A stretch of DNA of 64,000 bases, taken from Gymnorhina tibicen. Taxonomy: Eukaryota; Chordata; Aves; Passeriformes; Artamidae. Within the stretch, counting starts at the first letter, position 1, and each line of letters begins with the position of its first letter. Where the stretch lies: contig VXAZ01001736.1 in NCBI GenBank assembly GCA_013399875.1, positions 372,001-436,000 of the forward strand, given 5' to 3'. Under the pieces are notes generated by a model, which searched no databases, was not told the DNA's origin, and saw only the letters and a list, made by a program, of their open reading frames with translations. Position numbers and translations under genes: made by a program. Positions 53,898-64,000 of this stretch are shown here, one piece after another.

Positions 53898-56800
53898 CTG
53901 CAGGGTAAGAGTAACATTCTTCCTCGTGAATCCAGCATTTTAAGTTGTCATTTATGTCCCATTTGCTGCCTTGCCTTCTAAACCTTCAGCACTCACACTG
54001 GAGTGCTCAGATCCCTGCAGTGGATCCCTGTCCTGGGATGGGCAGGATGGGACAAGAATGCAAGAATGGTTTGGGTTGGGACAGACCTTAAAGCTCACCC
54101 GCCATGGGCAGGGACACTATCCCTGGCCCCATTCAACCTGGCCTTGGACACTTCCAGGGATCCAGGGGCAGCCACAGCTTCTCTGGGCACCCTGTGCCAG
54201 GGCCTCACCACCCTCACAGGTAGGAATTTCTCCCCAAAGCCCCATCTAACCCTGCCCTCCAGCTATGGGAAGCCATTCCCTGTGTCCTGTCCCTCCAGAT
54301 CCGTAAGAGCAGCCGTGGTGCTGCCCCCGGCCTAGGTGTGCTCTCCTTACCTGATGGAGCTGAGCAATGTGACAGTCGATGACAAGGATGTGGTGTCGTA
54401 GACCCTGAGCACAGAACAGCACATTAATACCACGGACCTGTGCTAAAAACGCAGCCCTTCCTTCCCTCACACGGCAGGATCAGCTCCTGGGGCCACCCAG
54501 GAGTGCGGGATAGAAGGAGCAGCACAGACACCAGCTTGGCCACAGGCACCAGCATCCCAGCTGGAATCACTGGATGTGCTTGGTGAAGTGGATTTGCTTT
54601 CAGCTGGAACTGCAGCCCACGCTTTCTGGCAGCTCTGCAGGAGGGGCTGGAGAGGCCAAAGGCCAGCCCAGCACCCCACTTGCTCCTTCACCCCCATGAA
54701 CTTGGGGCATCCCACCCCTCGGGGCAAAAACTGCCCAGCCCAAACAAAATCAGGTAATTACTGAAATTATGGTCACAAAGTAACCAGGAGAAAAAGAACC
54801 TCTAACACAAGCAACTCACAAGTAATGTAAGTAATCAAAAGTAACCAGGAGAAGTAACCAGGAGAAAAAGAACCTTTAACACAAGCAACTCACAGCAGAT
54901 TAAATTATGAAATGGTAGGCTATTTACAGAAGAGCTGATATCATCATTATTTCAAGTACCAGCTACAAACAAATTTCGTTTCTGAGCAGTTTGTGTTCAC
55001 CAGCCAGGTTTGGGCTGGCTGTTTTCGTGGGTTTTGATTTTGTTTGATTGTTTTTTAAAGATTAACAGTACCTATATATTTTTACTATTAAATATCCTGT
55101 GGGAAAATGAGAATTAGAAAAAAAACCAACCAAACCGAAAAATCATTAAAAACTACATTAAAGATGTTAGTGCAAGTAAATCTTTATCATTTTTTTAAAG
55201 TGATAAAGACAAAAGGTTCTCAATGATGGGTCATGTGGAGTGGTAATAATAATAATAATGATGATAATAAACTGCCCAAACAGTCAGTATTTTCCATGAG
55301 GATTCTTCCTTCCACAGCCTTACCTCAGCTTGTCATCAGCACACACCGTCACCACCCTGCTCCCAGTGACAGGTGAGAAATAGGCCGAGGCCACACTTTT
55401 GGTGTGTCCTGTGAGAGAGCTCAGGGGCTTGTTTCCCTTGGCCTTCAGGTACCGAACATCGAAAACACAAACGTTCCTGCAACAGGTACCACACACACAC
55501 TTCACTAATTATCCTTCATTTACCAAAAAAGCTCCAGAGCACGGCAGGCTGTGTGGGAGCTGGTTCAGAGCTTCAATATCTACTCAAATAGCGGCTCCAA
55601 GGGATTTCGGGAGCACCAAAACCACCCCAACCAGCCCTCCATAAAGTCCCTCTGTGCCAAAGCCCACCAGGGCCCATCTGTCCCCATTTCCAAAAGGTGA
55701 AGGGAAATCAAACCAAATCCCACCTTAAATCCTGCTAAGGACTGAAAACTTGTTTTCTAAAAAGACCAAGACAGCTTTGACTGTACATTGAGGCTGACAA
55801 ACTCCTCAGCCCCAGCTCTGCCCAGCACAGAGACCACTGAAAAAACAACCGGTTTAATCTTAATACGTACACCGAGCCAGCAGCCAGGAAATACTGTTTG
55901 TTCACGGGGTGCACGTGGACTGTCCGTGTCCTCGTGAAGCCAATGTCTGCAGAGAGCTCCGGGGACATCTCCGGGGTCCGTCTGTCCACAACAGCCACGT
56001 CCCCGTCCCAGTGACCCACTATGGCAGTGGAGGCATTCTCTTCCAGGAAGTCGAAGGAGGAGAAGTTTTCCTCACTCCTGCAGATCTGAGCCCAGGGAAG
56101 GTCAAATGTCACCAGGACTAAAGGAAACACCCAGTTGTTCTAACACCCAAACACTCCCTGGGCTATGGGTTTCATTCTTTCCCTTTTTAGTTCACTAAAA
56201 ACACCAGTGCAGCCCATGTGACAGCCTTACCCAGCCATGCAGGTAACCCTTCTGTGAAACAGGTATGCTTTCCACAGGTGAAACAATTAGGACATAATTA
56301 ACCATCCAAACCAGACCAGCAACAGCCCACTCCAAATTCCCTGTTAGAGCTCCTACAAGGCACTGTCACCTCTGTGTTCCAGCAAAGGGCTGTTGGCCTT
56401 GAGCACACACTGAGCAAGGATGAAGGATATCTCTCCCTTCTCCAATGCTGCAGAAACTTTTAATCATGTGCAGAAATGTAAACCTGGAAACTGGGAGAAC
56501 CCAGGCTATCACTGGGTTTTGGCGAGTAGGAAACATCTCCCTATTTCTGTGATGTTAATTAAAGGTCAATTCACATGTCCTTGTGGAAACGGAACTTGAA
56601 CTTTCTTGTTAATAAAACAACCAAATAATGACTTGGTACAAGCAGACCGAACCTTCCCAGCAGTGCCTCACCTCATCAAAGACAGCCCTGGTGACATCAC
56701 CACAGCGCAGAGTGTCATTGCTGAGGGACAGCAAGTGAGCAGGGTTGCAGGGAGAGAAGTGCATGCAGTTGACCTGGAAGCTGTGGGGGATGAAGATGTG

Positions 56801-59800
56801 GGCTCCTTCCTCAGACCTGCAGCTCTGCAAAATGACAGATCCCACAGACACAGGTGCTGATCACTAAAGTTATTTCTTTTAATTACTACAACTCCTAAAG
56901 CCAAACCTCTGGTTTTTGAATGTTTTTTGGAGGAGGCAGAGGGTGCTGGGTGAGAGGAGACACCAGCACAGGTAATATGGACAGTGAGGCTGCTTCTGGT
57001 CCCTAATTAGAGAAAGCTGTAACTTCCTGCTGCAATTAGTGTCACTGCAGCCACCAGCCCTGGATCTGGACGGCAGCACCTGGCTCACTTTCACCACAGA
57101 GCTGGTTTCTGTTACCACATGTGCCTTTTACATCAACATATGGACACACTGCGTTACTGAGAGTTCAAGCTGAATTAGTGACCCAAACTGCATGAAAGCA
57201 GAATCTCCTGTGTCTTCTCTTCTAAATTTTGCATCATTTTGTTATTTTAAAAGAAACTGAACAGGTCATTGTGGACCCATTCCACAAAGATGACTCAGCT
57301 CTCAAACTTCAGAAAAAAAGCAAGGGAGAGCAAAAGGGAAAGGCATTCTGGCAACTCTAAATTTGACAACCATCCTGGTATTATCCCTAAGAACAGAGAA
57401 AGCCTAAAACACCCTCATGAGCCTGACAAAATGCCACCCCAGACTGTGCCCCACCTGCACCTGTCCTGAACCACACACCTGTTCAGATGAGGAGCACATC
57501 AACCACTCACCACATTCCAGAGGCCAATGTGCCCCCACTTGTCTCCAGCTGCCACAAGGATGGTGCTTTCAGAAGGGTGGATGGCCATGGAACACACCCG
57601 GTTTTTCACCACCTTCCTGATGTTCTCCTCGCTCAGCACCATGCTGCTCAGGCTCTCCTGGTACCTGGAAAACCAAAACAACAACCATCACCAAAACGTT
57701 CATTAGAGTAGGAAGGGGGCAAGACAACACTCAGTTTTGGCTGCTGTTTTCACATTACCTCTTTATGTCAGGTGTGCCCCGGTCAGCATCATCTGCTTTC
57801 AGCTACAGACAGAAAGGAGATATTTATCAGAATCAGAGCCCAAGCGAAACTACATTATCCAAAAATAACTAATTAAACTAATAATACCTCACTTATCCTC
57901 ATCCACGTGCCCAGCAAGGCCTCTGTCCATTTACTGTCCTCCGCCTGATCCTCTGGAACCATGGGCAAAGGTCCGACTGGAACCTGAGGCTGGGATGACA
58001 TTGGCAATTTTTGTAACTCAAACCAACTAAAACCATAAACAAGGTGAATTGGTACTTTCCCCACACCAGACATTCTGAGAACACATTCAATTGGTACTTT
58101 CCCCACATTCTGAGAACATGCCTACAATAGGACAGGAAATAAACACTAAAAACAGAAGGTGAATATCATAACCTCATTAAAAAGATAAAGAGAACTTCAC
58201 TGGCAGCACAGACAAACTGCCTCCCTGGGTTTCCTCCTCTCATGATAATCCGGCAAGACCTTTATTACAGATTCAAATCTATTCTACAGCTCCACGGAAG
58301 ATTTAAATTCCCATGTCTTAGAACAACATACCTTTTACTTGTTGCTCTAGCACTGCTTCAAAGAGGTGGTAAATATTACCCAGGAAAATAAAACCAGATC
58401 AGAAGTTACAGTGAAATAAAAACCAGAGTAATAAACCTTTGAATTTAAGGCTGCTCAGCTCCATGGGCTGTTGATGTGGAATGTTTCACCTCAGGACCCT
58501 TCTGTGCATCCCCAACTGCACCACATCACCAACCTTGGCCACAGAGCACTGCCTGGCTTGTGGAGAGACCATGGCACCTGCTCGGGGTGACAGAACTGAT
58601 CCTTCCTTACTGTCCCTGTGTCACCACCTCCCAAATGCCTCAGGGTTTGCAATGCCCAGCGCCACCCATCAGTGTCACCAGCACTGGTTTTAGAAAGCTG
58701 CTGTGCACACACCCCTCCTCCAGCCCTTCCCCATCTCACATATTCCTCTGCTGCTGGTTGGGCAGGTGTCTCCAACACTGGAACGTCCAGTGGCTCCACT
58801 CTGAGCAGGCGCATGGATCGCCGCCGGGCTGTTTCATCCTCCACCTTTTTAGGCTTGCGCCTGGAACAAGGAGAACATCTCAGTTACAGAACAGAGTCCC
58901 TGCATTTAGGGACAGACCCGAGGGCACAGCTGGGACACAGACTGACATCAGCCCCTCCTGGCCTGCTGAAGAAGGGATGGGCTTGCCTTTCCCGTCGGTG
59001 ACAGTGGGGTACAACACCACGAGCACTTTGCAACGCACACACAGGTGCCGCACCTCTGTTTTCCTTGTGATACATCCCAACACTGCCGCTTCCCTTCCCA
59101 GCTCTCCTCATTCATTATCCATCTTGCCATTCACCCACCACGCCAGCCTTTCCCACCTTCTCCCATCACACAGCTCTTTATTTGGGCTTCAGCTCATTTT
59201 CTGCGGGACCGGGCACTGTTTCGGCACTGCCAAATGTCTTCTCCTCTACATTTACTGGGTACCCTCTCTCTTGCACCTTGGTCATGCCCTCTCTTTTTTT
59301 CCCACACCTCTTCCTAACATTTGTTTTCATCCCACAATGAAGAATCAAGCATATAAATCTCACCTACTGTTATTTTACCTTTTGGTGACATGAGATTGCC
59401 TTTTAGTTGCAATTTGGTTAAGTCTTGCAGCTGACTTAAAGAGAAAAGAGATTAATTATATATATAATGAGCATAAAGAATTAACCTGTATAAAATACAA
59501 TTATGTCAAGGCTGCAATGAACTTATTGCAATTATTTATAACAATAAGAAAGAGAGAAGCTGTGGTTGCCCCATGCCTGTAAGCATTCCAGGCCAGGCTG
59601 GACGGGTCTTGGAGCAGCCTGGGATAGTGGAAGATGTCCCTGCCCATGGCAGGGGGTGGAATGAGAGGGGCTTTAAGGTCCTTTCCAAACATTCCAGGAT
59701 TCTGTGATTTTCATGGCTTTCCTCGTACAACTGCCCCAGTGAGGAAAGGGTTTCACACCAGGAGAGATGACAGTGCAATTATGACACTTGGAAAGAGTAT

Positions 59801-61187
59801 TTTGATGCTATTTAGACCCTATACAAACCTCATGTAGCTTTAGAGCAGCAAAGAATTTAGCATTTTCTGTAATGTTCTTTAGTCTTTTCCTTTCGTAGGC
59901 TGATAGGTGGGAGTATCCATCCTACAGAAAGAAAAGCCAGTTACTGTCCATCATACAGTTACAAGGCTGCAAGAGGGAAGTGAGCCTCTAAACTGATTAA
60001 ATTACTTTAAAATGGTTTGATATATTTGTGACAATCATAAGATCATACAAATTGGGGTGGTCATGTATCAACACAAAAATCTGTCCATACAGGTCCAGCT
60101 TGCTTTACAAAACTTACAGTGGCATTAATTCTAAGAAGAGAACAGTGTCTCAGTTTCTTTTTTATGATGGACACAATCATCGAGAGACTCAATAAAGAAC
60201 TTGAAACTTTAGTGAAAGGATAAAAGTGGGACACTGCCAGCCAGAGGTTAAAAGGGGGGGGCGGGAGGGGAAATTACGTACAGAGGAAAACCACTTAAAA
60301 ACTTTACTTTTATGAAGATAATAACCGGGGGCCGGGTACTCACAGGAGCCGCGTCTCCCCCATCGCTGCCGTCGCTGTCCGCATCCCACAGCCCGTCCTG
60401 GCCGCGGGCAGCCGAGCTAGGGCCGGGCGGGGAGCCAGGGGGGGCTCTGGGGCCGGCGTCGGGCTCCGGGCACAGCCTCTTGCCGGCGGGGGCGCGGGTT
60501 CCCGCGGGGCTCAGCAGCCGCTTCTGGGGCAGCGGCCAGGCCGCCGCGGGCANGACTCCTGCGGGGGCGAACGGGGCTCCGCGAGGCCCGACGGGAGGGA
60601 CTCCTGCGGGGGCGAACGGGGCTCGGCGGGGCCCGACGGGAGGGATTCCTGCGGGGGCGTACAGGGCTCCGCGATGTCCGCCGGGGGGGACTCCTGCGGG
60701 GGCGAACGGGGCTCCGCGATGTCCGCCGGGGGGGACTCCTGCGGGGGCGTACAGGGCTCGGCGATGTCCGCCGGGGGGGACTCCTGCGGGGGCGTACAGG
60801 GCTCGGCGATGTCCGCCGGGGGGGACTCCTGCGGGGGCGAACGGGGCTCCGCGAGGCCCGACGGGAGGGACTCCTGCGGGGGCGAACGGGGCTCCGCGAG
60901 GCCCGACGGGAGGGATTCCTGCGGGGGAGAACGGGGCTCAGCGGGGACCCGCGGCGGGATCCCAGGCACCGCCGGGCCCTGAACCCTGCCCGCCTCGCTC
61001 CTCACCTCCCCGGGTTCCTCCCCTCACAGCCCAGCTCCTCTCGGGTCCCCTCCCACCTCAGTCCCCGTCTCCCCCGGCCCCTCTCCTCCCGGCCCAGGCA
61101 GTCCCCGCGGCCCCGGACCTGCAGCTGCTGCCGGGTGTGCGGTGACGGCTCCTCGGGCTCCCTGGGCTCGGGCTGGGACAGCGCCAT
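53642..61187 (-). CDS. WDR76: WDR76, WD repeat-containing protein 76
   Basis: WDR76 is a nuclear WD40 protein linked to DDB1-CUL4 ligase complexes, chromatin and the DNA-damage response (family knowledge). Thirteen exons with canonical GT-AG sites join to about 718 codons, against 626 in human. The extra length is largely the exon-2 minisatellite. Residues 1-250 are Pro/Arg-rich and poorly conserved. SAYERKRLKN (exon 3) and RRRSMRLLRV (exon 5) match the human N-terminal motifs. Exons 8-13 give the WD40 propeller, with SLSNDTLRCGDVTRAVFDE, VGHWDGDVAVVDRRTP, TGRWLTRFRAIWDPKQE and GGNSSGRLHVF. The frame is continuous only if the N at 60553 is not a true single base, so the sequence across exon 2 is provisional. 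Exon 6's start is also uncertain by six bases. All other junctions agree in phase. Confidence 0.93.
54062..54300 (-). repeat. CR1 LINE 3' end (WDR76 intron)
   Basis: Reverse on the plus strand: caagaatggtttgggttggg, ccatgggcagggacactat, ggccttggacacttccaggg, gtgccagggcctcaccaccc. The WDR76 pre-mRNA therefore carries it in CR1 sense. Confidence 0.9.
54351..54404 (-). CDS. WDR76: WDR76 exon 12
   Basis: A 54-nt exon encoding VYDTTSLSSTVTLLSSI within split Arg codons at both ends. Acceptor gctcag, donor GTAAGG. The upstream intron (0.9 kb) contains a 42-bp direct duplication and an (AAT)n run. Confidence 0.93.
54779..54896 (-). repeat. Direct duplication, unit about 42 bp
   Basis: taaccaggagaaaaagaacc followed by (t/c)taacacaagcaactcaca appears at both ends of the interval, with part of the unit (gtaaccaggagaa) once more between. 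Located in WDR76 intron 11. Confidence 0.88.
55242..55271 (+). repeat. (AAT)n microsatellite
   Basis: Run of AAT/GAT units (taataataataataatgatg) in a WDR76 intron. Confidence 0.85.
55324..55476 (-). CDS. WDR76: WDR76 exon 11 (WD repeat)
   Basis: Encodes NVCVFDVRYLKAKGNKPLSS, LTGHTKSVASAYFSPVTGSR and VVTVCADDKLR, a complete WD-type blade. Acceptor gttgcag, donor GTAAGG. The adjacent 0.4-kb intron shows nothing. Confidence 0.95.
55871..56085 (-). CDS. WDR76: WDR76 exon 10 (WD repeats)
   Basis: Encodes ICRSEENFSSFDFLEENAST, GHWDGDVAVVDRRTPEMSPE and TRTVHVHPVNKQYFLAAGS. The acceptor after ctcag is chosen rather than the ctgcag eight bases later because only it keeps the frame from exon 9 (phase 0). 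The donor GTACGT is preceded by an overlapping GTGTAC, excluded by phase. The upstream 0.6-kb intron shows nothing. Confidence 0.93.
56672..56824 (-). CDS. WDR76: WDR76 exon 9 (WD repeat)
   Basis: Encodes SCRSEEGAHIFIPHSFQVNC, MHFSPCNPAHLLSLSNDTLR and CGDVTRAVFDE. Acceptor tttgcag in phase 0, donor GTGAGG. A second CAG eight bases into the exon would open on a stop and is rejected. The upstream 0.7-kb intron shows nothing. Confidence 0.93.
57511..57664 (-). CDS. WDR76: WDR76 exon 8 (start of propeller)
   Basis: Encodes YQESLSSMVLSEENIRKVVK, SMAIHPSESTILVAAGDKWG and HIGLWNV. Acceptor ttttccag, donor GTGAGT, phase 0 exit. Confidence 0.94.
57759..57802 (-). CDS. WDR76: WDR76 exon 7
   Basis: A 44-nt exon encoding LKADDADRGTPDIK and two bases of the next Arg codon. 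Acceptor gtctgtag, donor GTAATG. Confidence 0.88.
57888..57989 (-). CDS. WDR76: WDR76 exon 6 (start approximate)
   Basis: Encodes VPVGPLPMVPEDQAEDSKWT then EALLGTWMRISE before GTATTA. Exon 5 ends in phase 0, so the acceptor must be one of two CAGs six bases apart (first coding base 57989 or 57983). The stronger-looking ttttag at 58027 would give a stop. The counterpart segment in human starts near LLPPGPLEM. Confidence 0.8.
58027..58112 (-). repeat. Direct duplication in WDR76 intron 5
   Basis: attggtactttccccaca and cattctgagaaca each occur twice about 45 bp apart, immediately upstream of exon 6. Confidence 0.85.
58740..58860 (-). CDS. WDR76: WDR76 exon 5
   Basis: Encodes RKPKKVEDETARRRSMRLLR then VEPLDVPVLETPAQPAAEEY. 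RRRSMRL is shared with mammalian WDR76. Acceptor gttccag, donor GTGAGA. The 0.5-kb intron upstream shows nothing. Confidence 0.92.
59379..59434 (-). CDS. WDR76: WDR76 exon 4
   Basis: Encodes SAARLNQIATKRQSHVTK and two bases of Arg, the SAARL segment seen in the human protein. Acceptor tttaag, donor GTAAAA. Confidence 0.9.
59548..59715 (+). repeat. CR1 LINE 3' end (WDR76 intron 3)
   Basis: Forward on the plus strand: agaagctgtggttgccccat, cctgggatagtggaagatgt, ccatggcagggggtggaat, attccaggattctgtgat. It is therefore antisense within the WDR76 pre-mRNA. Confidence 0.9.
59829..59921 (-). CDS. WDR76: WDR76 exon 3
   Basis: Encodes DGYSHLSAYERKRLKNITEN then AKFFAALKLHE, clearly matching the YERKRLKNI motif of human WDR76. 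Acceptor ttctgtag, donor GTTTGT (weak but in phase). The upstream 0.4-kb intron shows nothing. Confidence 0.93.
60344..60918 (-). CDS. WDR76: WDR76 exon 2 (minisatellite exon; provisional frame)
   Basis: The 3' part is unambiguous: PLPQKRLLSPAGTRAPAGKR, LCPEPDAG, then the acidic DADSDGSDGGDAA before donor GTGAGT. The 5' part is a 45-bp tandem repeat. If exon 1 uses its best donor (phase 2) and exon 2 the first cccgcag, the repeats read as an Arg/Ser/Pro-rich frame. With N counted as a base, that frame meets TAG at 60417. Without it, the frame runs straight into the conserved 3' part. The alternative repeat frame (QESLPSGLAEP type) would need an extra base instead. Confidence 0.65.
60553..60553. 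other. WDR76: Ambiguous base N inside WDR76 exon 2
   Basis: The only N in the window, exactly at the edge of the minisatellite. It changes the reading frame prediction of WDR76 and suggests an unresolved length in this GC-rich tract. Confidence 0.95.
60554..60958 (-). repeat. WDR76: 45-bp coding minisatellite, 8 full units plus one degenerate
   Basis: Units start at 60554 and every 45 bp after it (599, 644, 689, 734, 779, 824, 869, 914). On plus each begins ga(c/t)tcctgcgggggcg. Three unit types alternate (differing in gaacgg/gtacag and gaggcccgacgggagg/gatgtccgccgggggg). On minus every unit contains a C-run followed by GCAG. Confidence 0.95.
61006..61187 (-). CDS. WDR76: WDR76 exon 1 with start codon
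   Basis: The ATG has a strong context (gcgccATGg) and opens MALSQPEPREPEEPSPHTRQ, followed by a Gly/Arg-rich stretch. The donor GTGAGG at the end is the best in the segment and leaves two bases. The frame is open upstream of the ATG but has no earlier ATG. The intron to exon 2 would be only 87 nt. N-terminal sequence is not conserved enough to confirm the start by homology. Confidence 0.7.
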
Positions 61188-62100
61188 GGCGCGCGCGGGG
61201 CGGAGCGGCCGCTTCCCGCCCGCAGAGGGGCGGCCCGGGCGGGCTCCCGCCCTCAGCGCCCTCACCTCCGTCCCGCCCGCGGCACCGCCCGGGCACCGGG
61301 AGCTGTCTCACGCTGCCGCAGGGCAGGGATAGCGGGAATAGTGCCGAGAAGTTTCTCCCTGTGAGGAGGGTGAGGCCCTGGCACAGGGTGCCCCGAGAAG
61401 CCGTGCCTGCCCCTGGATCCCTGGAAGTGTCCAAGGCCAGGCTGGACAGGGCTTGGAGCAGCCTGGGATAGGGGAAAGTGTCCCTGCCCATGGCACGGGG
61501 TGGAACGGGATTGAGCTTTAAGGTCCCTCCCACCCCCGAGCATGCGGACTCGTTGCCCAGAAATACCGGATGAAATCCTCGACTCCAGTCAAGCAAGGGA
61601 AGGGCTCGTCCCTGCCCTGCCCGGTGCTCCGTGCACAGCCCTGCAGGCGCAGCTGCCTCTCACACCCCGCATCTGACACCGCCGTGTCCTGGGCGAGGCA
61701 GGACAGCAGAGCCAAGAGCAGCTCCAGGCCCTGTGCCAGGGCACTGACAAGATCATGGTTTAAAAAGAAAAAACCAGTAACTGAAAAAAAGCACACCCAA
61801 GGCAGGGTTGGGCACTCCGAGTTCCAGGATCTGGGGAATCAAACAGGAAACTTAAAAACATTCATTACCTTTTTCCTTCCCAACCTGCCCTTTCCAGAGG
61901 AGCACCCCAGCCCTCCAGCTCTGGAGCACTGAGGCAGGAGCAAGAGAGAAGGAGAGGCAGCCACAGCTTGGGGACCACAAGCACTTGTGGTCCAGAGCAT
62001 GTCCCTGAGGGGGCTGTAAAGCAGGAGCACAGGGAGGAGTGTCAACAGGGAAGAGTCTCTAGAACCATTCAGAAGAAGAAAGGCCCAAAATAAACTGACA
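61188..62100. other. BLM-WDR76 intergenic region
   Basis: About 0.9 kb between the BLM polyadenylation signal and the WDR76 start: promoter-proximal CpG-rich sequence, one CR1 tail, then unique sequence. No further gene was seen. Confidence 0.75.
61330..61545 (+). repeat. CR1 LINE 3' end next to WDR76 promoter
   Basis: Forward tail: gtgaggccctggcacagggt, ggatccctggaagtgtccaa, ccatggcacggggtggaac, ctttaaggtccctcccaccc. It begins about 145 bp upstream of the WDR76 ATG. Confidence 0.9.
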
Positions 62101-62112
62101 AGTTAAAAAATA

Positions 62113-62118
62113 TTTATT
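62113..62118 (-). terminator. BLM: Polyadenylation signal AATAAA (BLM)
   Basis: Minus-strand AATAAA in an AT-rich patch (taaataaatattttttaac), about 130 bp after the BLM stop, giving a short 3' UTR. Confidence 0.7.
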
Positions 62119-62244
62119 TAATGTGAGCTTTTGTACTTGACAAATACACGAGTCCCAGGAGGTTCAGCAGCAGCAAATGAAACAAAAATTCAATAAACAA
62201 TGATTCCATCTTGGGGAAATCCATCCAGTAATTGCGTTTCCCAG

Positions 62245-63956
<1,712 letters not shown>

Positions 63957-64000
63957 TCAGACGTGTCAAACAACTTTTTATAAAGATGTCCTGAAGGAAA

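Larger units (their letters stand above)
60330..61325. promoter_or_regulatory. WDR76: CpG island and promoter region of WDR76
   Basis: The densest CpG stretch in the window (gccccgcgcgcgccat, gcggcccgggcgggctcccg), spanning exons 1-2 and about 140 bp upstream. No TATA box was seen, which fits a housekeeping CpG-island promoter. Confidence 0.65.

Noticed and set aside
57873..58106. Upstream extension of WDR76 exon 6 through the duplicated segment
   Set aside because: The open frame continues, but no acceptor there keeps the phase with exon 5, and the extra residues come from the duplicated intronic sequence.
58476..59393. 305-codon plus-strand open frame
   Set aside because: It runs antisense through WDR76 exon 5 and two introns, is Ser/Pro/His-rich without homology, and shows no splice or promoter signals. 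Probably chance.
60554..60958. CRISPR-like array
   Set aside because: Direct 45-bp tandem repeats without spacers, in a vertebrate exon.
60312..61145. 277-codon plus-strand open frame with Gly/Ala/Arg repeats
   Set aside because: Antisense shadow of the GC-rich WDR76 minisatellite. The coding evidence lies on the minus strand.

Overview
The window is vertebrate nuclear DNA from a bird, most likely a songbird. The evidence is about 27 truncated CR1 LINE tails in both orientations (the only recognised interspersed repeat), short GC-rich introns, and intron-split genes that read as clear FRMD5, WDR76 and BLM orthologues. No bacterial, viral or endogenous-retroviral gene was recognised. One ambiguous base (N) lies at 60553.

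Layout. Positions 1-35454 hold no recognisable exon and are read as the 3' part of the long first intron of FRMD5 (inference: exon 1 is not in the window, and the first coding exon seen starts at the residue expected for exon 2). This part contains CR1 fragments, small tandem duplications, a CpG-rich patch near 33.5-33.8 kb and a cluster of GATA-type motifs just before exon 2. From 35455 to 50846 thirteen coding exons of FRMD5 lie on the plus strand. All splice phases fit, giving 535 codons plus stop: the FERM domain, a FERM-adjacent region, a serine-rich linker and a C-terminal membrane helix. The last intron carries a roughly 660-bp CA-rich array. A long 3' UTR probably follows, with AATAAA signals at 51912 and 53129.

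WDR76 lies tail-to-tail with FRMD5 on the minus strand (ATG at 61187, stop at 53642). Thirteen exons were reconstructed. Its second exon contains a 45-bp coding minisatellite next to the N, and the reading frame closes only if the N is not a real single base. About 0.9 kb further on, in the same orientation, are the last three coding exons and 3' UTR of BLM, the RecQ helicase; the rest of that gene lies beyond the right edge.

How the genes relate. FRMD5 is a membrane/cytoskeleton FERM protein. WDR76 and BLM are nuclear genome-maintenance proteins. FRMD5 and WDR76 are also convergent neighbours in human (15q15.3), whereas human BLM lies far away on 15q26.1, so the BLM-WDR76 junction marks a rearrangement between the lineages. 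I found no evidence for an undescribed multi-gene system. The most interesting items are the WDR76 exon-2 minisatellite with repeated splice-acceptor-like sequences, the inverted CR1 pairs flanking exon blocks, and the GATA/HNF4-like cluster before FRMD5 exon 2.
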